From positions 1,984,001-2,048,000 of the forward strand of contig CP123443.1 of the NCBI GenBank assembly GCA_029867005.1: 64,000 nt of DNA, written 5' to 3'. Positions 19,571-28,424 of this stretch are shown here, piece by piece. Every line of letters begins with the position of its first letter. The first letter of the stretch is position 1. The DNA comes from Candidatus Haliotispira prima. GTDB taxonomy: Bacteria; Spirochaetota; Spirochaetia; SP-2023. The position numbers and the translations under genes are program-made. The notes beneath the pieces were generated by a model. That model was not told where the DNA came from. It made no database searches and saw nothing but the letters and a program-made list of their open reading frames with translations.

Positions 19571-20604
19571 ATGAAAAAACAAGATCAGATATTGACTGAT
19601 ATTGGCATAAACAGTATAATATCCAATATCCAATATCCAATATCCAATATCACACTACTTTAGAAAACAAGTACTTACAACTTTCTCTCTCCAACCGTCC
19701 TAAACTCCTTTATCCATTTCTCTACCGCCTTTTACCACTATTTTTTCTGTCTGTTTTCGGTCTGTTTCTGCCGGCCTGTGCCCCGATTTCGGACACGAGT
19801 GACCCGGCGGCCAAAGCCACGGATATGTCCTTTTCCGTCACCGCTGTGGCCTCCTCTGTCCAATTCGAGGTGACCGGTGTTCCGGCCGTTACCGATATGG
19901 GGGCCGTTATTCGCTTAGCGGCGGAAGCCGCTCCCACCAAGACTGAAGCGCAAGCGAGCAAGGGCTATGTCAGCCTCAGTATAGAGGCCAACAGCACCCG
20001 CAAATTTAGCATCAGCCAACACTATGGCAGTGATTTTACGGATGGCGGTTTTACTCTGGACGATGTCCTCACACCCAATACAAAGTACAAACTGTATCTG
20101 TATATGCCTTCTGCTATTGACTTAGCGCAAACAGCTATTAAAGGCGGAGAAATTAAGGAGAACAAGATTGAAATTTCTTTTACCACCGTGAGCTTGCCCG
20201 CTGCGGGGGATGCCGTATGGAGCGAAAAATTCGCAGCCAAAGAATATGTTGCCAGTCTAAACGAGTGTCATTTTATGGAAACACAAACGGGTGTAATTGT
20301 GGTTTACTTTCAAAGCCCCTATATACCTTTTCTTCAGGAATTCGTCATGAATAATGTAGACGGAATTGCCCGACCGGTGGGTCGTTACGATCCCATTCTA
20401 ACTCCCGCAGCAAGGCCAACAGCTAATTTTTATTTTAATATGGGACTAATAGCAGGGTATCCCTCTACCGCAGTGAGCCAAACATTCTATATGATTGCGG
20501 CAGACAACGGGACTTCTATTCTTAGAGATCTACTGGGAAATGGTATCAGTCCTCCCAGTGGACCTGCTCATGACATCAATAATCCTCCCATATTCCGCTA
20601 TTAG
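19571..20604 (+). CDS. Phase-variable lipoprotein, family A copy A7, OFF (n=4)
   Basis: ATG 19571 after AGAGGAG. The leader MKKQDQILTDIGIN stops after the tract (TAG 19661-19663). The lipoprotein frame has signal segment LLPLFFLSVFGLFL and lipobox PAC and would give 346 residues at n=5. Class P C-terminus (FQSPYIPFLQE) ending PPIFRY, a small departure from the usual PISRY. The strand following FMPS (IKENKIEISFTTV) also differs from other copies. Function unknown. Confidence 0.8.
19618..19651 (+). repeat. Heptamer tract A7: (AATATCC)4 plus 6 nt
   Basis: Four units. OFF; n=5 would be ON. Confidence 0.95.
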
Positions 20605-20817
20605 TTGGATAGTTTTATTGGGGTCACAATAAATAAGGGACCACGGCCCTGCGCAAGGTTCGACAGGCTCACCTACCACCGACAGGCCACCTACCATTTC
20701 CCTCCCTTTCAGAGGTTGGGGGTCGTAGCACTAGTCCCCCTCTAAGGCCCCCCTCGCCAAGGTTCGACAAGCTCACCTACCATTCGACAGGCTCACCTGC
20801 CACCGACAGGTCACCCC

Positions 20818-20846
20818 TTGCCAAGCCTCTTAAATGAGTATACAAT
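20818..20846 (+). promoter_or_regulatory. Promoter of lipoprotein copy A8
   Basis: TTGCCA (20818-20823), 17-bp spacer, TACAAT (20841-20846); 62 nt to the ATG. The gap 20605-20817 holds the conserved 3' flank and several 20-bp elements. Confidence 0.7.
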
Positions 20847-20908
20847 TCAGGCTGCAAATCGACTTTGTCCATTTTCGTACTTTCCCATTCTCTCAGAGGA
20901 GCACCCCC

Positions 20909-21927
20909 ATGAAAAAACAAGATCAGATATTGACTGATATTGGTATAAGCAGTATAATATCCAATATCCAATATCCAATATCCAATATCACACTACTTTA
21001 GAAAACAAGCATTTACGACTTTCTCTCCCACACCGTCCTAAACTCCTTTACTCATTTCTTTGTCGTCTTTTACCCTTATTTTTCCTGTCCGTTTTCGGCC
21101 TGTTTCTGCCGGCCTGTGCCCCGATCCCGGACACGAGTGACCCGGCGGCCAAAGCCACCGATATCTCCTTTTCCGTCACTGCCGTGGCTTCTTCTGTCCA
21201 ATTCGAGGTGACCGGTGTTCCGGCTGTTACCGATATGGGGGCCGTTATCCGCCTGGCGGCGGAAGCCGCTCCGACCCAGACCGAAGCCCGGGCGAGCAAG
21301 GGCTATGTCAGCCTCAGTATAGAGGCGGGCAGTACGCGCAAATTTAGCATCAGCCAACATTACGGCAGTGATTTTACGGATGGCGGTTTTACGCTTTCAG
21401 ATGTCCTCACGCCCAATACAAAGTACAAACTGTACCTGTATATGCCTTCGGCTATTGACATGGGGCAAACAGAGATTAAAGGCGGAACGATTAAAGGAGA
21501 TACAGTTGAAATTTCTTTTACCACCGCGAGCTTACCTGCTGCGGGGAATGCGGTCTGGAGCGAGAAACTGGCAGCCAAAGAATACGTTGCCGGTCTCAAC
21601 GAATACCATTTTATGGAAAACCAAACGGGTGTATTTGTCTCCTACTTTTGGTCATCGTCTATACCTATCTTGATTGAAGCCAGTACTATAGACCTTATCA
21701 ACCGTATAGGTCTGGGAAATTATGTCAGTGGTACCTCAACACCGGATTCTCGTTTTTACTATAATAGTGGGGTCATTCCAGGTTATATATCTACGGAGAA
21801 TCAATACAGCTACATCATCAGTGCTGACAAAATAGCTTCTCCAACCCTAAAAAATGATGTCAAAGTGGTTGTAACTCTCCTACTCAAACCATCCGTACAA
21901 TATAAGACTATCATTACTCGCTATTAG
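20909..21927 (+). CDS. Phase-variable lipoprotein, family A copy A8, OFF (n=4)
   Basis: ATG 20909 after AGAGGAG. The leader MKKQDQILTDIGIS stops after the tract. The lipoprotein frame has signal segment LLPLFFLSVFGLFL, lipobox PAC (CAPIPDTSDPAAKATD) and is open to 21927 (341 residues at n=5). Class W C-terminus (IPILIEASTIDLINR), ending IITRY, closest to A6. GTG 21184 is the first in-frame start and is past the signal. Function unknown. Confidence 0.8.
20956..20989 (+). repeat. Heptamer tract A8: (AATATCC)4 plus 6 nt
   Basis: Four units. OFF; n=5 would be ON. Confidence 0.95.
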
Positions 21928-22000
21928 CGGTATAATTTTATTGGGGTTACACCACATAAGGTGCCACGGCCCCTCTAACCCACTCCCTTGCCAAGGTTCG

Positions 22001-22160
22001 ACAGGCTCACCTACCATTCGACAGGCTCACCTACCATTCGACAGGCTCACCTACCATTCGACAGGCTCACCTACCATTCGACAGGCTCACCTACCATTCG
22101 ACAGGCTCACCTACCATTCGACAGGCTCACCTACCATTCGACAGGCTCACCTACCACCGA
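22001..22160 (+). repeat. 20-bp tandem array, 8 copies
   Basis: Eight direct copies of CGACAGGCTCACCTACCATT (read with phase ACAGGCTCAC...), seven of them perfect. There are no spacers between copies, so it is not a CRISPR array. The same element occurs in one to four copies in other gaps, so this is a local expansion. It sits between A8 and A9. Confidence 0.97.
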
Positions 22161-22296
22161 CAGGTTCACCTACCATTCCCCTCCCTTTCAGAGGTTGGGG
22201 GTCGTAGCACTAGTCCCCCTCTAAGGCCCCCCTTGCCAAGGTTCGACAAGCTCACCTACCATTTGGCAGACTCACCTACCACCGACAGGCGACCTC

Positions 22297-22325
22297 TTGC
22301 CAAGCCTCTTAAATGAGTATACAAT
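22297..22325 (+). promoter_or_regulatory. Promoter of lipoprotein copy A9
   Basis: TTGCCA (22297-22302), 17-bp spacer, TACAAT (22320-22325); 78 nt to the ATG, the longest UTR in family A. Confidence 0.7.
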
Positions 22326-22348
22326 TCAGGCTGTAAATCGACTTTGTC

Positions 22349-22388
22349 CATTTTCGCATTTTCTCATTTTCTCATTTTCGTATCTTCT
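22349..22388 (+). repeat. Octamer tract in the A9 5' UTR, five 8-bp units
   Basis: CATTTTCG, CATTTTCT, CATTTTCT, CATTTTCG, TATCTTCT in direct order between the -10 box and the ribosome binding site. Other family A genes have one to four units of the same kind, giving UTR lengths that differ in exact steps of 8. Confidence 0.9.
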
Positions 22389-22403
22389 CAGAGGAGCACC
22401 CCC

Positions 22404-23422
22404 ATGAAAAAACAAAACCAAATATTGACTGATGTTGGTATAAGCAGTATAATATCCAATATCCAATATCCAATATCCAATATCACACTACTTTAGAAAA
22501 CAAGCATTTACGACTTTCTCTCCCACACCGTCCTAAACTCCTTTACTCATTTCTCTGTCGTCTTTTACCCTTCTTTTTTCTGTCCGTTTTCGGTCTGTCT
22601 CTGCCGGCCTGTGCCCCAATCCCGGACACGAGTGACCCGGCGGCCAAACCCGCCGATATTTCCTTTTCCGTCAATGCCGTGGCTTCCTCTGTCCAATTCG
22701 AGGTGACCGGTGTTTCGGCCGTTACCGATATGGGGGCCGTTATCCGCCTGGCGGCGGAAGCCGCTCCGACCCAGACCGAAGCCCGGGCAAGCAAGGGCTA
22801 TGTCAGCCTGAGTATAGAGGCGGGCAGCACCCGCAAATTTAGCATCAGCCAACATTACAGCAGCAACTTTGAAGATGATGGCTTTACCCTCGCCGATGTC
22901 CTCACACCCGATACAAAATACAAATTGTACCTGTATATGCCTTCGGCTATTGACCTGGGGCAAACGGAGATTAAAGGCGGAACGATTAAGGGGGATACAG
23001 TTGAAATTTCTTTTACCACCGCGAGCTTGCCCGCTGCGGGGGATGCCGTATGGAGCGAGAAACTGGCAGCCAAAGAATATGTTGCCAGTCTCAACGAATA
23101 CCATTTTATGGAGAACCAAACGGGTGTATTTGTCGCCTATTTTTGGTTATCGTTTATACCTCCTGTTATTGATATTGCCACCAAAGATAACAACATAAAT
23201 CGTGGTTTAGGAAGTATTGTAGGTAATATCGTAACACCAGGCACTGATTATTACTATAATGGAGGAGTAATTACAGGTTATGATTCTACTGTGTCTCAAT
23301 ACACCTACTCAATAGGTGCCGACAAAGTAACTTCTCCAACCATAAGAAACCATATAAAAGTGACTATCACTCCTCAAAGCGGCTCATTCATACGATATAA
23401 TACTGTCGTTAATCGCTATTAG
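22404..23422 (+). CDS. Phase-variable lipoprotein, family A copy A9, OFF (n=4)
   Basis: ATG 22404 after AGAGGAG. The leader MKKQNQILTDVGIS stops after the tract. The lipoprotein frame has signal segment LLPFFFLSVFGLSL and lipobox PAC (CAPIPDTSDPAAKPAD) and would give 341 residues at n=5. Class W C-terminus (FIPPVIDIATKDNN) ending VVNRY, nearly the same by eye as A5 although A5 has a different signal region and UTR. Function unknown. Confidence 0.8.
22451..22484 (+). repeat. Heptamer tract A9: (AATATCC)4 plus 6 nt
   Basis: Four units. OFF; n=5 would be ON. Confidence 0.95.
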
Positions 23423-23659
23423 TCGCATAATTTTATTGGGGTTACAATAAAATTATGGTATGAGGTTCACCAAGCTCACCTACCATTCCCCTCCTTTGGA
23501 GGGGTCAGGGGTGGTGGGCAAAGGGACTAATTAGGGGCGGTGGTGCTCAAACCCGCTCTAAGGCCACCCCTTGCCAAGGTTCGACAGCCTCACCTACCAT
23601 TTGACAGGCCACCTCTTGCCAAGGTTCGACAAGCTCACCTACCACCGACAGGCCACCTC

Positions 23660-23688
23660 TTGCCAAACTCTTTAAATGAGTATACAAT
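23660..23688 (+). promoter_or_regulatory. Promoter of lipoprotein copy A10
   Basis: TTGCCA (23660-23665), 17-bp spacer, TACAAT (23683-23688); 46 nt to the ATG. The gap 23423-23659 has the conserved 3' flank, a CCCTCCTTTGGAGGGG hairpin and several TTCGACARGCTCACC elements. Confidence 0.7.
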
Positions 23689-23734
23689 TCAGACTGCAAA
23701 TCGACTTTGCCCATCTTCTCAGAGGAGCACCCCC

Positions 23735-24762
23735 ATGAAAAAACAAAATCAAATATTGACTGATGTTGGTATAAGCAGTATAATATCCAATATCCAATAT
23801 CCAATATCCAATATCACACTACTTTAGAAAACAAGCATTTACGACTTTCTCTCCCATACCGTCCTAAACTCCTTTATTCATTTTTTTACCGTCTTTTACC
23901 CTTCTTTTTTCTGTCCGTTCTCGGTCTGTTTCTGCCGGCCTGTGCCCCGATCTCGGACACGAATGACCCGGCGGCCAAAGCCACCGATATTTCCTTTTCC
24001 GTCACCGCTGTGGCCTCCTCTGTGCAATTCGAGGTGACCGGTGTTCCGGCTGTTACCGATATGGGGGCCGTTATCCGCTTAGCGGCGGAAGCCGCTCCGA
24101 CTCAGACTGAAGCCCGGGCCAGCAAGGGCTATGTCAGCCTGAGTATAGAGGCGGGCAGCACCCGCAAATTTAGCATCAGCCAACACTATGGTAGTAACTT
24201 TACGGATGATGGCTTTACTCTGACCGATGTCCTCACACCCAATACAAAATACAAACTGTACCTGTATATGCCTTCGGTTATTGACTTAGTTCAAACGGAG
24301 ATTAAAGGCGGAACAATTAAGGGGGATACAGTTGAAATTTCTTTTACTACCTCGAGCTTGCCCCCTGCGAGGGATCCACTATGGAGCGAAAAATTCGCAG
24401 CCAAAGAATATGTTGCCAGTCTCAATGAATACCATTTTATGGAGAATCAAACGGGTGTCATTGTACTTTACGTTCAAAGCCCCTATATACCTTTTCAGCA
24501 TGAGTTTGCCGTTAATAATGTGAATGGGACTATTGAAACGATAGGCCGTTACACCGGCAGTTTAATGACCGCAACAGCAGTCCACAACTTTTATTTTAAT
24601 TATGGGTTAGTCGGAGGTTATCCCTCTACGGCAACGAGCCACACGTTCTATATGATTGCGGCAGACAACGGAACTGCGGTTCTTCGGAATCTGCTAAAAA
24701 CTTCTTCCATTCCTCCCAGAGGACTTTCTACTGACATTTTAATTCCCATATCCCGTTATTAA
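23735..24762 (+). CDS. Phase-variable lipoprotein, family A copy A10, OFF (n=4)
   Basis: ATG 23735 after AGAGGAG. The leader MKKQNQILTDVGIS stops after the tract. The lipoprotein frame has signal segment LLPFFFLSVLGLFL and lipobox PAC (CAPISDTNDPAAKATD), open to 24762 (344 residues at n=5). Class P C-terminus (VQSPYIPFQHE) ending PISRY. About 100 bp of 3' flank is almost the same as the flank after A11, although the signal regions of A10 and A11 differ. Function unknown. Confidence 0.8.
23782..23815 (+). repeat. Heptamer tract A10: (AATATCC)4 plus 6 nt
   Basis: Four units. OFF; n=5 would be ON. Confidence 0.95.
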
Positions 24763-25010
24763 TTGGGTCGTTTTTATTGTTTTTATTGGAGTTACAGTAA
24801 AGAAAAGATCTCTGCCAAGACCCTGCCCAAGGTTCGACAGGCTCACCTACCATTCGACAGGCTCACCTACCATTTGACAGGCTCACCTACCACGGACAGG
24901 CACCTCTTGCCAAGGTTCGACAAGCTCACCTACCACCGACAGGCCACCTACCATTCCCCTCCCTTTCAGAGGTTGGGGGTCGTAGCACTAGCCCCCCTCT
25001 AAGGCCCCCC
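24763..25010 (+). repeat. Intergenic repeats between A10 and A11
   Basis: Extended 3' flank (TTTTTATTGTTTTTATTGG), then four or five 20-bp CGACAGGCTCACCTACCATT elements from about 24833, and a TTTCAGAGGTTGGGGGTCGT block also seen before A8 and A9. No gene seen. Confidence 0.75.
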
Positions 25011-25039
25011 TTGCCAAGCCTCTTAAATGAGTATACAAT
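25011..25039 (+). promoter_or_regulatory. Promoter of lipoprotein copy A11
   Basis: TTGCCA (25011-25016), 17-bp spacer, TACAAT (25034-25039); 70 nt to the ATG. Confidence 0.7.
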
Positions 25040-25109
25040 TCAGACTGCAAATTGACTTTGCCCATTTTCGCATTTTCGTATCTTCGTATCTTCTCAGAGG
25101 AGTTCTCCC

Positions 25110-26134
25110 ATGGAAAAACAAAACCAAATATTGACTGACATTGGTATAAACAGTATAATATCCAATATCCAATATCCAATATCCAATATCATACTACTTT
25201 AGAGAGAAAGCAGTTATTTTCTTGTATATCAACTAGTTACAATCTTTTCCATTCATTTTTCTTACGCCTTCTTCCCTTCCTTTTGCTGTCCGTTCTCGGT
25301 CTGTCTCTGCCGGCCTGTGCCCCGATTTCAGACAGTAAAGACCCGGAACCCAACCCCGATATTTCCTTTTCCGTCACCGCTGTAGCCTCCTCTGTCCAAT
25401 TCGAGGTGACCGGTGTTCCGGCCGTTACCGATATGGGGGCCGTTATCCGTCTCGCGGCGGAAGCCGCTCCCACCAAGACTGAAGCCCAAGCGAGCAAGGG
25501 CTATGTCAGCCTCAGTATAGAGGCGGGCAGTACCCGCAAATTTAGTATCAGCCAACATTACGGCAGTGATTTTACGGATGGCGGTTTTACTCTGGCCGAT
25601 GTCCTCACACCCAATACAAAATACAAATTGTACCTGTATATCCCTTCGGCTATTGACCCGGGGCAAACAGAGATTAAAGGCGGAACGATTAAGGGGGATA
25701 CAGTTGAAATTTCTTTTACTACCGCGAGCTTACCCCCTGCGGGGGATGCCGTATGGAGCGAAAAATTCGCATCCAAAGAATCTGTTGCCAGTCTCAACGA
25801 ATACCATTTTATGGAAAACCAAACAGGTGTATTTGTCGCTTATTTTGAAAGCCCCTATATACCTTTTCTGCATGAGCTCTCCATTGATAATGTAGATGGT
25901 TCTTCGACAGCAGTTGGTCGTTATAGTGGCAGTTCAATGACAGCAACACCACGTTCCAACTTTTATTTTAATTATGAATTAATAGCCGGTTATCCCTCTA
26001 CAGCAACGAGCCACACGTTCTATATGATTGCGGCAGACAACGGAACTTCTATTCTTCGAGATCTACTAAAAAATTCTAACACTCCTGACAGTGGACCTAG
26101 TTATATCATTACCATTCCCATATCCCGTTATTAA
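25110..26134 (+). CDS. Phase-variable lipoprotein, family A copy A11, OFF (n=4)
   Basis: ATG 25110 after AGAGGAG. The leader MEKQNQILTDIGIN stops after the tract. The lipoprotein frame has the same signal-region variant as A6 (TSYNLFHSFFLRLLPF), lipobox PAC, and is open to 26134 (343 residues at n=5). A TTG at 25283 falls inside the signal peptide. Class P C-terminus (FESPYIPFLHE) ending PISRY, whereas A6 is class W, so the two share a front but not a back. It is the last switch gene in the window. Confidence 0.8.
25157..25190 (+). repeat. Heptamer tract A11: (AATATCC)4 plus 6 nt
   Basis: Four units. OFF; n=5 would be ON. Confidence 0.95.
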
Positions 26135-26522
26135 TTGGGTCGTTTTTATTGTTTTTATTGGAGTTACAGTAAAGAAAAGATCTCTGCCAAGACCCTGCCC
26201 AAGGTTCGACAGGCTCACCTACCATTCGACAGGCCACCTACCCTTCCACTCCCTTGGAAGGGGTCAGGGGTGGCGGGCAAGAGGGCTAATATAGGGGTGG
26301 TGGTTCGGGGTGGTCGTCTTACGCTGTAATCCGTCGATTGATTTTGGGTCTGTCAAAAAATGTCTGTTCCGCAGAGACTGCACCTATAGCAAATGATTCG
26401 GTAAACTCCGTTGCGGGGAAAAACGGTGACGGCACTGTAACAACACGGTAACTATGCCGGATGCAAAATCTTCGATAATCCAACCAAAAGTAACCGAAAA
26501 TAACTTTGAGGAGATAATTTCT
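26135..26522 (+). other. Gap between A11 and ridA
   Basis: The first half holds the A11 3' flank, two 20-bp elements and a CCCTTGGAAGGGG hairpin; this is the right border of the repeat-rich region. From about 26330 the repeats stop. No gene or convincing promoter seen. Confidence 0.5.
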
Positions 26523-26900
26523 ATGAGCAAAGAACGTATCCATACCGATGCCGCCCCGGCGGCAGTCGGCCCCTACTCACAGGCAAACGCTTTGGGTAAT
26601 TTGGTCTTCACTTCGGGGCAGATTCCCCTGAATGTGGCCGGCGAAGTCGAGGGACAAGACATCGGAGAGCAGAGCCACCGGGTGATGCTCAACCTGAAAG
26701 CCGTGCTGGAGGCTGCCGGTTCATCCCTGGAAAAAGTGCTGAAAACGACCTGCTACCTGAGTGACATCCAATCTTTTGCCGAATTTAATGCCGTCTATGC
26801 TGCCTACTTTAAGGAACCGTTTCCGGCCCGCAGTTGCTTTGCTGTCAAGGACCTGCCCAAAGGTGTACTGGTCGAAGTGGAAGCTATCGCCTACCGTTAG
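26523..26900 (+). CDS. ridA: RidA family enamine/imine deaminase
   Basis: 125 residues, full length. Hydrolyses reactive enamine/imine intermediates released by PLP enzymes such as threonine dehydratase; cytoplasmic trimer. Typical segments: AVGPYSQA, FTSGQIPL, arginine in PARSCFAV (substrate carboxylate), and the end VEVEAIA. Start chosen at ATG 26523 with GAGGAG 9 bp upstream. Followed by hisS 61 bp downstream on the same strand. Confidence 0.92.
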   Translation: MSKERIHTDAAPAAVGPYSQANALGNLVFTSGQIPLNVAGEVEGQDIGEQSHRVMLNLKAVLEAAGSSLEKVLKTTCYLSDIQSFAEFNAVYAAYFKEPFPARSCFAVKDLPKGVLVEVEAIAYR

Positions 26901-26961
26901 CGGACTATATCCCGAACTGCTCCGGCCCCGGAGCAGTTCGGGAAGAATATGGAGGAATACT

Positions 26962-28407
26962 ATGGCCAAACTGATTCAACCTCGTGTTTTGAAAGGCTTT
27001 CGAGACTCTCTGCCCTACGGCCCGCAGGGCGAAAAACGCCGCCGCCGCATGATTTCCAAACTGGGTGATTTGTTTGAACTGGGCGGCTTTGACCCCATTG
27101 ATACGCCGGCGTTGGAGCTGGCGGAAATCCTGCTGGGCAAGGCCGGCGGCGAAACAGAAAAGCAGGTCTACCGCTTTCAGGACAATGGCGGGCGCGATGT
27201 GGCATTGCGTTTTGACCTGACGGTACCATTCTCCCGTTTTGTGGTGCAACATGCCGGGGACTTGGACTTTCCGTTCAAGCGTTACCACATTGCCAAGGTC
27301 TGGCGCGGCGAAAACGCCCAGCGAGGCCGCTACCGCGAATTTTTCCAGTGTGACTTTGATATTGTCGGAGATGGGAGTATCCTGGCCGATTTATGCATAT
27401 TGCAGATGGTCCACAATGCCCTCCGCGCATTGCAGCAAGACTACCCCGCCTTGGGACCCATGCGCATCCACGTCAATCACCGGGGTCTGTTGGCCGCCTT
27501 CTGGAACGTTTGCGGGGTGGAGCCTGAGCGGCGCAGCCCGGCACTGCGAATCATCGACAAGCTGCACAAAATTGGTTGCGAAGCCGCGCGCCGGGAATTG
27601 GAGGCCCTTCTGGGGCCGAAAATTACGGAGGCTCTGCTGGCCTGTCTGGGCCTGTCTTCCGAAGAAACAGGGCAAGACCGTTCCGCACTTGTCAAGCTTT
27701 CGGAGTCTCCGGACGAACCGGAACGTCTGCGAGTTCTGTTGCAGGAATTAGCCGGCGGTGAGCTGCCCGTTGAGGCCCAAAACGCCTTGGCCGAACTGCG
27801 CCAAATAGCCGCCTTTGCCAAAGAAAGCAGCCTAAATCTGTACTTTGACCCGAGCATTGCCCGCGGTTTGGATTACTATACCGGCATGGTCTTTGAAACA
27901 TTTCCGGAGAATTTGCCGGATCTGGGTTCTGTTTGCTCCGGCGGCCGCTACGACAAATTGACGCAGATGTACAGCAAGGCCGAAATACCGGGTGTCGGTG
28001 GCTCCATTGGGCTGGACCGCCTACTGGCAGGGCTGGAGGAACTGGAGCAGAGCCATGCCCCGGACAAAGCTGCCACACCGGATTCTGACGAGTCTTCTTT
28101 GATTATCAGCCTTGATCCGGACTGGAAGACCGCCAATATTGACGGCGAAAAAGAAGATCAGGCCCGGTTGGCCTGTATTCAGTTGAGCCGGGAATTGCAG
28201 CAAAATCATTTGTCCTGTGATGTGGTGCCACTTGTCAAAAAAATGAATGCTTTGTTTCAGCGAGCGGAAAACAGAAACTGCCGCTACCTGCTGCTGTTGA
28301 AACCGGATTTCCGCTGGCAGTTGCGCAACTTGCAAAACCGGGAAAGCAAGCTACTACAATCGGCTGTGGAAATTTTGCAAACAATTCGGCCGGAATCCGG
28401 GCCGTAG
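26962..28407 (+). CDS. hisS: Histidine--tRNA ligase
   Basis: 481 residues, class II aminoacyl-tRNA synthetase charging tRNA-His. Motif 2 region (VWRGENAQRGRYREFFQCDFDI, split here as RYREFFQ and CDFDI), histidine-specific GLDYYTGMVFE, and glycine-rich GVGGSIGLDRLL are visible, with a C-terminal anticodon-binding domain. Start ATG 26962 with GGAGGA 6 bp upstream; an open extension upstream overlaps ridA and is rejected. Somewhat longer than the common 420-430 residues because of the middle insertion. Confidence 0.93.
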   Translation: MAKLIQPRVLKGFRDSLPYGPQGEKRRRRMISKLGDLFELGGFDPIDTPALELAEILLGKAGGETEKQVYRFQDNGGRDVALRFDLTVPFSRFVVQHAGDLDFPFKRYHIAKVWRGENAQRGRYREFFQCDFDIVGDGSILADLCILQMVHNALRALQQDYPALGPMRIHVNHRGLLAAFWNVCGVEPERRSPALRIIDKLHKIGCEAARRELEALLGPKITEALLACLGLSSEETGQDRSALVKLSESPDEPERLRVLLQELAGGELPVEAQNALAELRQIAAFAKESSLNLYFDPSIARGLDYYTGMVFETFPENLPDLGSVCSGGRYDKLTQMYSKAEIPGVGGSIGLDRLLAGLEELEQSHAPDKAATPDSDESSLIISLDPDWKTANIDGEKEDQARLACIQLSRELQQNHLSCDVVPLVKKMNALFQRAENRNCRYLLLLKPDFRWQLRNLQNRESKLLQSAVEILQTIRPESGP

Positions 28408-28424
28408 TCAGGCCCGGACCGGGC

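Noticed and set aside
22001..22160. Regular 20-bp repeats resembling a CRISPR array
   Set aside because: Copies are directly adjacent with no unique spacers and no cas genes are present.
3367..26240. GGTTCGA motifs resembling the T-loop of tRNA genes
   Set aside because: They belong to the repeated TTCGACAGGCTCACC element; no acceptor, D or anticodon arms can be formed around them.
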